A stretch of 15,565 nucleotides of DNA. Source: Actinomycetota bacterium (GTDB taxonomy: Bacteria > Actinomycetota > Actinomycetes > S36-B12 > CAIYMF01). The position numbers and the translations under genes are program-made. How positions within the stretch are numbered: position 1 is the first letter of the stretch; the number at the start of each line of letters is the position of its first letter. The stretch covers positions 1 to 15,565 of the forward strand of contig WLOZ01000011.1 of NCBI GenBank assembly GCA_009699025.1. The letters are read 5' to 3'. A model generated the notes under the pieces. The model saw only the letters and a program-made list of their open reading frames with translations, was not told the origin of the DNA and searched no databases. Positions 6,181 to 14,282 of this stretch are shown one piece after another.

Positions 6181-7244
6181 GACTGGGCTCCTGCGGGTGC
6201 TGGGGGTCCGGGGATGACGGGCTGCGGTGCTCGTGGGTTAGGGCAGCAGTTGGCTGAGCAGCCACCGCGTCCGGGCGTACCCGCGAGAGCGCGCTCGACC
6301 TGAGCCGCGAGAGCCGCCACGAACATGGGGTCGATGCCCGGGGTGCTGACCCGCTCAAACGACAGGCCCAGCTCGGCCGCGGTCTCTGCGGCCTCGTGGT
6401 CGAGGTCCCAGATGACCTCCACGTGGTCGCTGATGAAGCCGGTGGGCACAATCACCGCAGCCTGGGCGCCCAACGCTGCCGCCGATCTCAGCGCATCGTT
6501 GACGTCGGGCTCAAGCCACGGCATCGACGGCGGTCCGCTGCGCGACTGAAACACGAGCTGCGACTCAGGCACCGATCGGCCCCGAATCGACTCCGCGCGA
6601 CGCGCGATGCGAGTCATCGCGTCGGTGTGCTGCGCGACGTACCACCCGGAAGCCTCCGGCCCTGACGTGGCCGCCATCGACTCCGGAATCGAGTGAGTCG
6701 AACACAGCACGACGATGCCCGAGTCGTCGATTCCCTGCGCATTGAGACGCTCAAGCGCGCCCACGATTCCACGGGCGAAGGGCTCGACGAAACCGTCACT
6801 GTCGAAGTACTGACCCGCGGTGCGGATGGCGAGCTGGTCAGCGAGACCGGTGCGGTCGAGTGCCGCAGCAATGTTCTCGCGGTACTGGCGGCAGCCCGAG
6901 TACGACGAGTAGGCACTGGTCACCAGCGCGATCGCGCTCGTGTGCCCGTCGTCGGCCATCTGCTTCACCGCATCGTCAAAGAAGGGGGCGGAGTTGCGGT
7001 TGCCCCAGTACAGGGGGAGGTCAATTCCGTGTGAGTCGAACTCGGTTCGCAGCGCCGCCAGCAGGGCTCGGTTTTGAGCATTAATGGGACTCACTCCCCC
7101 CAATGCGAGGTAGTGGTGCGACACCTCGACCAGCCGTTCGGGAGGCACGCCACGGCCTGCGGTGACGCGCTCGAGGAAGGGCATTACCTCATCCGCACCC
7201 TCGGGCCCGCCAAAGGAGGCAAGAAGGACTGCAGTGGGGGTCAT
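6177..7244 (-). CDS. hemH: Coproporphyrin III ferrochelatase (CpfC/HemH)
   Basis: The product is 355 aa. In this pathway branch it inserts ferrous iron into coproporphyrin III to give coprohaem, which HemQ then decarboxylates. Catalytic His184 lies in STHSIP and Glu276 in SDHVEVIWD. Cys118 (SGCRQYREN) and the C-terminal Cys329, Cys333 and Cys334 (GGCSANCC) are the likely ligands of a [2Fe-2S] cluster of the kind known in actinobacterial ferrochelatases. A proline-rich tail of about 20 residues follows. The start is the ATG at 7244, which overlaps the hemQ stop by 4 bp; there is no Shine-Dalgarno sequence, so translation probably depends on coupling to hemQ. The frame is open upstream, but that part lies inside hemQ and is not homologous. 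Confidence 0.96.
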   Translation of the reverse strand: MTPTAVLLASFGGPEGADEVMPFLERVTAGRGVPPERLVEVSHHYLALGGVSPINAQNRALLAALRTEFDSHGIDLPLYWGNRNSAPFFDDAVKQMADDGHTSAIALVTSAYSSYSGCRQYRENIAAALDRTGLADQLAIRTAGQYFDSDGFVEPFARGIVGALERLNAQGIDDSGIVVLCSTHSIPESMAATSGPEASGWYVAQHTDAMTRIARRAESIRGRSVPESQLVFQSRSGPPSMPWLEPDVNDALRSAAALGAQAAVIVPTGFISDHVEVIWDLDHEAAETAAELGLSFERVSTPGIDPMFVAALAAQVERALAGTPGRGGCSANCCPNPRAPQPVIPGPPAPAGAQS

Positions 7245-7939
7245 CGGAGGACGTCGACCGCGCCGACGATGTCGACGAGGTGACCGGTGTAGAACGGAAC
7301 CTCTTCGCGCACGTGACGTCGAGCGGCCGACGAGCGCAGGTGACGCATCATGTCGACAATCTCGTGCAGGTCTGGCGACTCGAGGGCGAGGAGCCACTCG
7401 TAGTCGCCGAGGGCGAAGGCCGCAACGGTGTTCGATTTGATCATCGTGTAGTCGCGGCCCATCATTCCGTGCTCAACGAGCATGGCGCGCCGCTCTTCCT
7501 CGGGAAGCAGGTACCACTCGTAGGAGCGCACGAACGGGTACACGCACACCCACTCGAGCGGCTCGCCGCCGGTCATGAAGTACGGAACGTGCCCCTTGTT
7601 GAACTCGGCAGGTCGGTGCAGCGCCATCGTTGACCACACAAGACGCATCGACTCACCGGCCGCCGTTTGCCGAAGCACTCGAATTCCTCGCTGAACGGAT
7701 TCGGCCGTTGGCCCGTGCAGCCACACCATCAAATCAGCGTCAGCACGCATTCCGGACACGTCGTACCAGCCTCGCAATTGAACATCGTCGTCAGCTAGCG
7801 AGGCCACCGCTGACCTGAGCCCCTCCTCCGCGGTGGCGGCCGGCGGTAGCCCCGTGCGCGCGAACACGGCCCAGCAGGTGTACCGGAGGGTGTCGTTAAT
7901 CTCGCGAGCGGTGACGCGGCTGCTCTCTTCCGTTGACAT
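7241..7939 (-). CDS. hemQ: Coprohaem decarboxylase (ChdC/HemQ)
   Basis: The product is 232 aa with the chlorite-dismutase-like fold. It performs the last step, two oxidative decarboxylations of iron-coproporphyrin III to haem b using peroxide. Tyr134 in VCVYPF is the expected radical tyrosine. His157 in VEHGMMGR is the likely proximal haem ligand, and His117 in NKGHVPYF fits the distal histidine of actinobacterial ChdC. Its presence shows that the organism uses the coproporphyrin-dependent route, not the protoporphyrin one. The ATG at 7939 has GGGAGG 8 nt upstream, formed by the last codons of hemY; the two genes are 4 nt apart. Confidence 0.96.
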   Translation of the reverse strand: MSTEESSRVTAREINDTLRYTCWAVFARTGLPPAATAEEGLRSAVASLADDDVQLRGWYDVSGMRADADLMVWLHGPTAESVQRGIRVLRQTAAGESMRLVWSTMALHRPAEFNKGHVPYFMTGGEPLEWVCVYPFVRSYEWYLLPEEERRAMLVEHGMMGRDYTMIKSNTVAAFALGDYEWLLALESPDLHEIVDMMRHLRSSAARRHVREEVPFYTGHLVDIVGAVDVLR

Positions 7940-7943
7940 GGCT

Positions 7944-9302
7944 TCATCCTCCCATCAGATCGAGTTGCGCGCGGACTGAGTTTGCTCGCCGCACGGTGCC
8001 CGCAATGCCGTTGCCCCCGAGTCCGGCACCGATCACAGCCAGCCCCTGAACGTCTGCGGCGGCGGCCGCGACACGTGTGGCCAACTCGCCATGGCCCGAA
8101 CGCGCATGCACCAGAGACTGAGGCCACCGAGTGACACGAGCGTCGACGAGGGCCTCAAGGTGAACCTGAGCAATGCGCGACGCATCGCTCAGGGCCTGGT
8201 TCACCAACGTGTCCATGGGCTCGGCCACCACGCCATCACGCCCGTACGAGAGTCGAAGCAGATGTCGCCCCGGGCCGAACTCGCGGGCCAACCACCCCCA
8301 CTTCGCTGTGGCATGCGTGAGCGCCTTGGCCCGAACGAGTGACTGGTCGGGATCGACGAGCACGCCGGATCCGACGGGTGCGGCGTCGAGCTGTGCACAG
8401 TCGACCACCAGCGAGACCACCGCCACATCGCCCACCCGAATTGACGACAGCGGCGTCGCTACCGATGGCATATCGAGAATCGAGGCAGCCACCGGCGCCG
8501 GCACGGCCAGCACAACGAGGTCAACGTCGAACCTCCCCCCGTGCGTGGTGACGACCCAGGCTGGCCCGTCGCGCTCGACTCGCTCGACCGCAGTGTTCAG
8601 GTGCACTCGAACGCCCGACAACTCACTTTCAAGCGCGGTCACCAACGTTGACATTCCACCGTCGAGGCCATTCACCGCTGCGCCCGGACGTTCGCCGCCC
8701 GCCCGCAGTGCCCGCGCTGCCCCGCTCAGGCTGCCCTCGCGCACCATCGCAGCGCCGAGGCCAGGAATGACCGCCTCGGCTTCAACCAAGTCGGGGGAAA
8801 TCGCATGCACCCCCGCGACTACCGGGGTGAGAATGCGGCTAGCGACCATGTCTCCCATGCGCTCACGCACCAGTGAGCCGAGGGTCTCGCCCAACCGAGG
8901 AGCGCGCATTGGGGCGGCGTCGAGCCCCGCGGCCCGCTCGGCCTCGCCGGTTCCGATGATCGCCACCACCTCCGACGAGCGAAGGTCGACCGGCACGCCA
9001 AGAAGGCTGACCGGCAGCGCGTAGAGGCCGTCCTCCCGCCAGAGATGCGCATTCGAGCGGGTGGGTGCCACGACTCGATCTCCGAGATGAAGTTCGTCGA
9101 TGAGCAATCTCGCCTCAGGGCGCGCGACCGCGAACGACTCTGCTCCGGAGTCGGTGAGCACTCCGGCGAGACGCACCACCCCGATGGCACCACCGAGAGA
9201 GGGTCCCGCCTCACACAGGATCACGTCGTGGTCGGGGCTCAGTGCGCGAGCCGCAAGCAGCCCCGACAGGCCACCTCCCACGACGGCAACCCGCGGGCTC
9301 AT
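7944..9302 (-). CDS. hemY: Coproporphyrinogen III oxidase, HemY/CgoX type
   Basis: The product is 452 aa, a flavoprotein of the protoporphyrinogen-oxidase superfamily. In this branch it oxidises coproporphyrinogen III to coproporphyrin III with oxygen (name CgoX); older annotation calls it HemG or HemY. The N-terminal Rossmann motif VVGGGLSGLLAARAL (residues 7-21) binds FAD, with the ribose-binding Glu near residue 31 (ILCEAG). The C-terminal FAD motif is GLAVIGAGLGGNGIAGTV. No membrane anchor is visible. The ATG overlaps the hemE stop by 4 bp and lacks a Shine-Dalgarno sequence, so it is coupled to hemE. Whether it can also act on protoporphyrinogen cannot be read from the sequence. Confidence 0.94.
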   Translation of the reverse strand: MSPRVAVVGGGLSGLLAARALSPDHDVILCEAGPSLGGAIGVVRLAGVLTDSGAESFAVARPEARLLIDELHLGDRVVAPTRSNAHLWREDGLYALPVSLLGVPVDLRSSEVVAIIGTGEAERAAGLDAAPMRAPRLGETLGSLVRERMGDMVASRILTPVVAGVHAISPDLVEAEAVIPGLGAAMVREGSLSGAARALRAGGERPGAAVNGLDGGMSTLVTALESELSGVRVHLNTAVERVERDGPAWVVTTHGGRFDVDLVVLAVPAPVAASILDMPSVATPLSSIRVGDVAVVSLVVDCAQLDAAPVGSGVLVDPDQSLVRAKALTHATAKWGWLAREFGPGRHLLRLSYGRDGVVAEPMDTLVNQALSDASRIAQVHLEALVDARVTRWPQSLVHARSGHGELATRVAAAAADVQGLAVIGAGLGGNGIAGTVRRANSVRAQLDLMGG

Positions 9303-10366
9303 GGAATCGAATGAACGAGTTCGACCATGCGGGTGAGCACATCGGGATCGGTCTCAGGAGGAACACCGTGGCCAAGATTCACCACGTGGCCCGGTGCCGA
9401 CTCTCCCCGTCGAACGACATCGCGCACGTTGGCCTCCAGCGCCGCCCACTCACCCGCCAGCAGTCCGGGGTTGATGTTTCCCTGAAGCGGGATGGTGCCG
9501 CCAAGAATCTCGTTCGCCTCGTCGAGAGGAGTGTCGAAGTCAACCCCCATCACCGTGGCACCGGCATCGCGCATGAGCGCGAGCAGCGGGCGCGACCGCG
9601 TTCCGAAGTGAATGCGAGGCACCGGCAGGTCTGACACCGCGGCGAGCACGGTCGCGGAGTGCGGCTGGGCGTACTCGACGTACTCGGCCGGAGTGAGTGC
9701 ACCCACCCACGAGTCGAACAGCTGCACCGCGCTGGCACCCGCCATCGCCTGTGCGCGAAGGAATGCGCCGGTGACGAGTGCGACATGACCCAGCAACTCG
9801 TGCCAGAGGGCCGGCTCATCGCGCATCATGGCGAGTGTGTGCTGGTAGTCGCGTGACGGGCGACCCTCAACGAGGTACGAGGCGAGGGTGAAGGGAGCAC
9901 CCGCGAATCCGATGAGGGGCGTCGACCCGAGCTGTTCGACGATCATGCCCACAGCGTCGGTGATCGGGGTCAGTGCGTCGGGACTCAGCGGACGCAGTGC
10001 CCGTACGTCGGCAACGGTGCGAACGGGCGCGGCCATCACGGGGCCCACTCCGGCAACGATGTCGACCTCGACTCCCGCCAGCTTCAGCGGAATCACAATG
10101 TCACTGAACAGGATTGCTGCGTCCACGCGGTGTCTTCGAACCGGCTGAAGGGTGATCTCGGTCACGAGGTCGGGGCGCAAGCACGACTCGAGCATGGGAA
10201 TGCCTTCACGCACGCGCCGGTACTCGGGCAGTGAACGTCCGGCCTGTCGCATCATCCAAATCGGCCGTGTGTCGGGCTGGCCACCCCGGTAGGCCACCAT
10301 TGCGGGTGAAGCCGCCGTGACACCACTGGTGAGCGGATGCTCGGAGGGGAGCGCCACCTCTGACAT
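9299..10366 (-). CDS. hemE: Uroporphyrinogen decarboxylase
   Basis: The product is 355 aa, the normal length. It removes four carboxyl groups from uroporphyrinogen III to give coproporphyrinogen III in the cytoplasm. The signature RPIWMMRQAGRSLPEYR (residues 34-50) supplies the substrate-binding arginines. Asp89 in ILFSDIVIPLKLAG is the central catalytic aspartate, and VNLGHGVPPETDP is the C-terminal signature. The ATG at 10366 was chosen because homology begins near it and because a TATGTT hexamer lies exactly 6 nt upstream, suggesting a leaderless start; the open frame further upstream crosses the intergenic region and lacks homology. It is the first gene of the minus-strand operon and is divergent from hemA. 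Confidence 0.96.
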   Translation of the reverse strand: MSEVALPSEHPLTSGVTAASPAMVAYRGGQPDTRPIWMMRQAGRSLPEYRRVREGIPMLESCLRPDLVTEITLQPVRRHRVDAAILFSDIVIPLKLAGVEVDIVAGVGPVMAAPVRTVADVRALRPLSPDALTPITDAVGMIVEQLGSTPLIGFAGAPFTLASYLVEGRPSRDYQHTLAMMRDEPALWHELLGHVALVTGAFLRAQAMAGASAVQLFDSWVGALTPAEYVEYAQPHSATVLAAVSDLPVPRIHFGTRSRPLLALMRDAGATVMGVDFDTPLDEANEILGGTIPLQGNINPGLLAGEWAALEANVRDVVRRGESAPGHVVNLGHGVPPETDPDVLTRMVELVHSIP

Positions 10367-10369
10367 TCC

Positions 10370-10402
10370 CCCAACATACCGGGGGTGTGGGGTGCCCAAC
10401 AT
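10370..10402. repeat. Direct repeat CCCAACAT in the hemE-hemA intergenic region
   Basis: CCCAACAT occurs at 10370-10377 and 10395-10402, 25 bp apart. The first copy covers the hemE -10 box; the second falls where the hemE -35 box and the hemA spacer would be. It may be a regulator site or a by-product of the promoters. An imperfect palindrome CATACC/GGTGTG (10375-10389) lies between. Confidence 0.4.
10373..10378 (-). promoter_or_regulatory. Candidate -10 box for hemE (leaderless)
   Basis: TATGTT on the minus strand fits TANNNT and is followed by 6 nt and then the hemE ATG. A -10 box at -12 to -7 puts +1 on the A of the ATG, so the mRNA would have no leader. The run GGGGGA sits too close to the ATG to serve as a ribosome-binding site. 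No clear -35 box is seen. Confidence 0.5.
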
Positions 10403-10407
10403 CCGCG

Positions 10408-10413
10408 TACTCT
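10408..10413 (+). promoter_or_regulatory. Candidate -10 box for hemA (leaderless)
   Basis: TACTCT is followed by 6 nt (GGGCCC) and the hemA ATG at 10420, the mirror image of the hemE arrangement. There is no Shine-Dalgarno sequence before the ATG, which supports a leaderless transcript. The -35 position has no recognisable box. Confidence 0.5.
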
Positions 10414-10419
10414 GGGCCC

Positions 10420-11673
10420 ATGACCTTGGTGCTCGTGGGAGCAAGCCACCACGATGTGCCGCTCGACGAGATCGCCCGGTTGTCCGCCGCAGGTGACAGA
10501 CTCGCCCGTCAGATCGTCTCCGACAGCGCTGACGTGGCCGGAGCGTTTGTGCTCTCGACGTGCAATCGCTTTGAGGTCTACCTCGACCTCAGACGCTTCC
10601 ACGATCCGGTCGAGGCCACCACCCAGCTCATTGCCCAGTCCGCCCAGCTTCCGATCGACTACGTGGCCGATGCCATGCGCGTGGTGGTCGGCACCTCCGT
10701 TGCCCAGCACCTGTTCTCCGTGGCCGCGGGCCTCGAGTCGATGGTGGTGGGCGAAGACGAGATCGCAGGCCAGGTGCGCGACGCGCTTGCCCGGGCCCAG
10801 CGTGAGGGCACCACATCGCCCACTATCGAGCGGCTGCTGCAGCGGGCGCTCGCCACGTCGAAGGCTGTCACGTCGATGACCGGCCTTGGCGCGGCTGGCC
10901 GATCGATTGTCACCGTGGGCCTCGACGTTGCCGAAGATCGCCACGGCTCGTTGGAAGGTCAGCGCGCGCTCGTGCTGGGCACCGGCTCGTATGCGCGCGT
11001 GGTGAGCGCTGCGCTGGCACGTCGTGGTTGCATCGAGATCGGCGTCCACTCCACCTCGGGCAGGGCGTCGGGGTTCGCAGCCACTCACGACCTCACCCCC
11101 GTGAGCCACGAGCACCTCGAGAAGGCAGTCAGATCCGCAGGGGTCGTCGCAGCCTGCAGCGGATCGAACCTGCCGGTGCTCGACCGCGCCCTTCTTGCTC
11201 GGGCGCGCACCGGAGCTCACGCAACCCTGCCGATCCTCGACCTCGCCTTAGTTCCCGACGTTGCCTCCGATGCTCGCGACCTTCCTGAGGTCGATGTGAT
11301 TGACCTCGGTGTCATCCACGCCCATGCGCCTCGCGAGCATTCGGCCGCGATCCTAGAAGCGCAGAACATCGTCCTCGACGCTGTGGGGCAGTTCGAACGT
11401 GACGAGTCCGGACGCACAGCCGACGGCGCCGTTGTCGCGATGCGCAGTCACGTGATGGCAATCATCGACGACGAGCTTCAGCGCATCCGTGGTCGAGTCG
11501 ACGTCGAGACCGCTGACGAGGTGGCGCGTTCGCTCAACCGAGTGTCAAACGCGCTGCTGCACACGCCGTCGATTCAGGCCCACGAGCTCGCGCGCACCGG
11601 AAACATCGCCGACTACCACGATGCGGTGCGTACCCTCTTTGGCATCGACATCGACGCCCGCACCGGTGACTAA
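10420..11673 (+). CDS. hemA: Glutamyl-tRNA reductase
   Basis: The product is 417 aa. It reduces glutamyl-tRNA(Glu) with NADPH to glutamate-1-semialdehyde, the first committed and usually rate-controlling step. The nucleophile is Cys48 in STCNRFEVY. The family signature is GLESMVVGEDEI (residues 104-115), the NADPH-binding loop is VLGTGSYARV (185-194), and a C-terminal dimerisation helix region follows. The ATG at 10420 begins MTLVLVGASHHDVP, where the family normally starts; a GTG 33 bp upstream is in frame but lies in the promoter region. It is the first gene of the plus-strand operon, and its stop overlaps the start of the hemC-hemD gene by 8 bp. The product feeds HemL, encoded at the far end of the opposite operon. 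Confidence 0.96.
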   Translation: MTLVLVGASHHDVPLDEIARLSAAGDRLARQIVSDSADVAGAFVLSTCNRFEVYLDLRRFHDPVEATTQLIAQSAQLPIDYVADAMRVVVGTSVAQHLFSVAAGLESMVVGEDEIAGQVRDALARAQREGTTSPTIERLLQRALATSKAVTSMTGLGAAGRSIVTVGLDVAEDRHGSLEGQRALVLGTGSYARVVSAALARRGCIEIGVHSTSGRASGFAATHDLTPVSHEHLEKAVRSAGVVAACSGSNLPVLDRALLARARTGAHATLPILDLALVPDVASDARDLPEVDVIDLGVIHAHAPREHSAAILEAQNIVLDAVGQFERDESGRTADGAVVAMRSHVMAIIDDELQRIRGRVDVETADEVARSLNRVSNALLHTPSIQAHELARTGNIADYHDAVRTLFGIDIDARTGD

Positions 11674-13330
11674 CACAGGGCCCATCCGGCTGGGCACGCG
11701 CGCCAGCCAGCTCGCGCGCACGCAGTCGGCCCTCGTTGGTGACCAACTGGCCTCAGAGACAGGGCGCACCTGGACCGAGGTGCTCATTCGCACCCAGGGC
11801 GACGACACCACCAAGCCGCTCGATCAGCCCGGAAGTCCGGGGCTATTCGTCTCAGCTCTGCGCACTGCACTGCTCGCCGGTGAGGTCGACGTCATCGTGC
11901 ACTCGTACAAGGACCTTCCCAGTGCACCAGCCCCAGGCCTGCTGCTTGCCGCGGTGCCACCTCGGGAAAGCCCCGACGACGTGCTGGTGTCGCGCGATTC
12001 ACGTCGTTTGCTCGACCTTCCAGCCGGTGCCAGCGTTGGCACCAGCTCGCCGCGGCGTGCTGCCGCGGTTCACAGACTTCGCCCCGACCTGATCGTGCGG
12101 CCCATTCGGGGCAATGTCGACTCTCGCATCGCGAAGGTTCGCTCCGGCGAGTACGACGCAACGATTGTGGCCGCAGCCGGCCTCGCCCGACTCGGACGGC
12201 TGGACGAGGCCACCGAGAGGCTCGACATCGTTTCCGCTCCTGCACAGGGGGCCCTCGCGGTTGAGTGCCGCTCCGACGACACGGTGATGACCGAGCTGCT
12301 GCGCCGCCTCGACGACCCCCTCGCTCGACTCACCACCGCTGCCGAGCGCGAGGTGCTTCGCGGTATCGACGCGGCCTGCACCACCGCAATCGGAGCTCTG
12401 GCTCACTACGCCGACGGGGTTCTGTCGCTGCGCGCCGAACTCGCCGAGGGTGGGCACCTCCGTGTCGCGCACGCGTCGCGGGCCCTACCCATCGCGGCAC
12501 TCGTGGAGGCGCGCGCGCTGGGCTTGCTGGTGGCAGGCCAATTGCGGGGGGCCGACCAGCGCGGACCCGTGCTGCTGGTTCGCTCCGACTCCAACGAGGC
12601 AGACGCCTCAGCGCTCGGCGATCTCGGCATCGGCGCCGTGAGCGACCCCTACCTCAGCATCGTGCCCACCTCGGCGTCGGAGGGTTCGGAGGCTGACCCG
12701 CTGCTCACGCTGCTCGGCCAGGCGGGTTCTGACTCGTGGCTGGTGGCCACCTCGCCGATGACCATGCCCACCTGGGCCGAAGGCGCGGGGTTCGCGGAGC
12801 TCGCCGCCGCCTGCCGCGCTGCCGCCGGGCGCGGTGTTCGTGCGGGTGCCACCGGCGAGAGAACGGCGGCCACCCTGCGCGCGCTGGGGTTCGACGACGT
12901 GGTCGTTCCAGCGGAATCCTCCGCAGCGGCACTCGTCGAAGCGATGGCCGAGTACGGTCCGGCACGCGCGCTGTTCCCGTGCGGACGCCTTGCGCTGCGA
13001 ACACTGCCCGACGGGCTTCGACGTGATGGCTGGGAGGTGCACGAGGGCATCGTGTACGACACTCAGGTGGTCACTGAGACCCCACCCAGTGCGCTCCTGC
13101 TCGAGCGCGGCGAAGTCGCCGTGGTGGTGCTTCGCTCGCCTAGCGCCGTTCGGGCCCTGCTGGCGCACGGTCGACCTCACCCAGCCGTGCTCGTTGTCTG
13201 CGGCGGCGACACCACCGCACGCGCCGCGAGGGAGGCAGGCCTTGCCGTCGCAGGGGTCTCGTCGTCGCCCTCCTCAGCTTCCGTGGCCGTCGAGGTGGCC
13301 CGGGTTCTCGGAGTTGCGCCTCAGTCGTAG
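11666..13330 (+). CDS. hemC: Fused hydroxymethylbilane synthase / uroporphyrinogen-III synthase
   Basis: One 554-aa frame carries two enzymes. Residues 1 to about 298 are HemC: IRLGTRASQLARTQ at the N terminus, the catalytic Asp83 in VHSYKDLP, the arginine-rich GTSSPRRAA and RPIRGNVDSR, APAQGALAVECR, and Cys238 (DAACTTAIGA) for the dipyrromethane cofactor. From about residue 300 (GPVLLVRSDSN) to the end is a HemD-like domain of about 254 aa, weakly conserved as usual for that family (ATSPMTMPTWAE, VRAGATGERTAATLRALGF, VYDTQVV). It polymerises four porphobilinogens and closes the ring to uroporphyrinogen III. The start is GTG 11666, where homology begins; it overlaps the hemA stop by 8 bp and has no Shine-Dalgarno sequence. 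There is no stop or frameshift between the domains. Confidence 0.92.
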   Translation: MTNTGPIRLGTRASQLARTQSALVGDQLASETGRTWTEVLIRTQGDDTTKPLDQPGSPGLFVSALRTALLAGEVDVIVHSYKDLPSAPAPGLLLAAVPPRESPDDVLVSRDSRRLLDLPAGASVGTSSPRRAAAVHRLRPDLIVRPIRGNVDSRIAKVRSGEYDATIVAAAGLARLGRLDEATERLDIVSAPAQGALAVECRSDDTVMTELLRRLDDPLARLTTAAEREVLRGIDAACTTAIGALAHYADGVLSLRAELAEGGHLRVAHASRALPIAALVEARALGLLVAGQLRGADQRGPVLLVRSDSNEADASALGDLGIGAVSDPYLSIVPTSASEGSEADPLLTLLGQAGSDSWLVATSPMTMPTWAEGAGFAELAAACRAAAGRGVRAGATGERTAATLRALGFDDVVVPAESSAAALVEAMAEYGPARALFPCGRLALRTLPDGLRRDGWEVHEGIVYDTQVVTETPPSALLLERGEVAVVVLRSPSAVRALLAHGRPHPAVLVVCGGDTTARAAREAGLAVAGVSSSPSSASVAVEVARVLGVAPQS

Positions 13331-13364
13331 TCAGCCAAGGCCGGGAAAACAGTCGGTGCTGCCT

Positions 13365-14282
13365 CTACCCAGCGGTCAGCGCGAGGCGCTCTGCGACGAC
13401 TCCGAGCGAGGCCAGCTGCTCGTCGGGGGTGCCAGACACCGGGTGAAGCAAAACCTGGTCAGCTCCGTTGCGCAGGTGTTCGGCCACCCGCGACTCGACC
13501 TCGTCGACAGACCCCCAGGCGACGAGCGAGTCAACTAGGTGGTCTGACCCTCCGTCGGCGAGATCCGCCTCGCTGAACCCCTGCGCCAGCAGCGACCCCT
13601 GGTAATTGGGCTGCCCGAGATACCACGAGAGGTGCTCGCGGGCCAGCCCCCGCGCCTCAACCTGATCGGATGCGATGACGAAACTCTGCTCCACGATGAG
13701 CAGCGGTCCGGCGCCCAGAGCTGCCCGAGCCTCGGCTGTGTGCGCGGTCGTGACCATGTAGGTGTGCGCACCGTCGGCCTTGTCGGCCGCCAACGCCAGC
13801 ATCTTGGGCCGCAGAGCGGCGATCACCACCGGCATAGGGCTCGCTGCTGCCGGCGCGTCGTACGTCGCGTCAGCGAGGGCCGTGAGGTACTCGCTCATCG
13901 TGGCGAACGGCTTGCCGTAGTCGCCTCCCCGAGCCGCGTTGAGCACTCGGTGACTGACACCGAGCCCTAGAACGAAGCGGCCGTCGTACGCCTCGGCCAA
14001 TGCCTGTCCGCCATTGTTAGCCGCCACCGCGTCGCGCGCCCACACGCTGGTGATGCCGGTGCCCACCACAAGCGTGTCAGTCATGCTCAGCAGCAGCCCG
14101 GCATGAACGAGCGACTCCTTGCTCGACGGGTTCTCTGGAATCCACAGCGATGAGTAGCCGAGCCGCTCAACCTCGCGTGAGTAGTGGCGCTCGAAGGCTG
14201 CCGACCACGAACCTAGATCGGTGCACCACACTCCCCACGACGAGTTCACGGTGCGCCACGCCGACACTGAGTCAGGATTCAT
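13365..14282 (-). CDS. LLM-class F420-dependent oxidoreductase
   Basis: The product is 305 aa with the bacterial-luciferase (TIM-barrel) fold. Supporting stretches are the N-terminal [16 protein letters not shown], then [15 protein letters not shown] and [14 protein letters not shown], and the later [21 protein letters not shown]; together they resemble the TIGR03620-type F420-dependent group. It probably uses reduced F420 or a flavin to act on an unknown substrate in the cytoplasm. The ATG at 14282 overlaps the stop of the next gene upstream by 4 bp and has GAGAGG 8 nt before it. It converges with hemC-hemD, with 34 bp between the stops and no hairpin seen. Cofactor choice cannot be fixed from the sequence. 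Confidence 0.85.
   Translation of the reverse strand: MNPDSVSAWRTVNSSWGVWCTDLGSWSAAFERHYSREVERLGYSSLWIPENPSSKESLVHAGLLLSMTDTLVVGTGITSVWARDAVAANNGGQALAEAYDGRFVLGLGVSHRVLNAARGGDYGKPFATMSEYLTALADATYDAPAAASPMPVVIAALRPKMLALAADKADGAHTYMVTTAHTAEARAALGAGPLLIVEQSFVIASDQVEARGLAREHLSWYLGQPNYQGSLLAQGFSEADLADGGSDHLVDSLVAWGSVDEVESRVAEHLRNGADQVLLHPVSGTPDEQLASLGVVAERLALTAG

Noticed and set aside
10252..11220. 322-codon minus-strand frame opposite hemA
   Set aside because: It is a shadow of hemA and the hemE start region, with no homology or ribosome-binding site.
13331..13364. Terminator between the converging hemC-hemD and LLM genes
   Set aside because: No inverted repeat with a T-run is visible in the 34-bp gap.
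12834..13538. 234-codon plus-strand frame over the HemD domain
   Set aside because: It is an Arg-, Pro- and Ser-rich shadow in another frame; the HemD-like domain is read in the fused frame.
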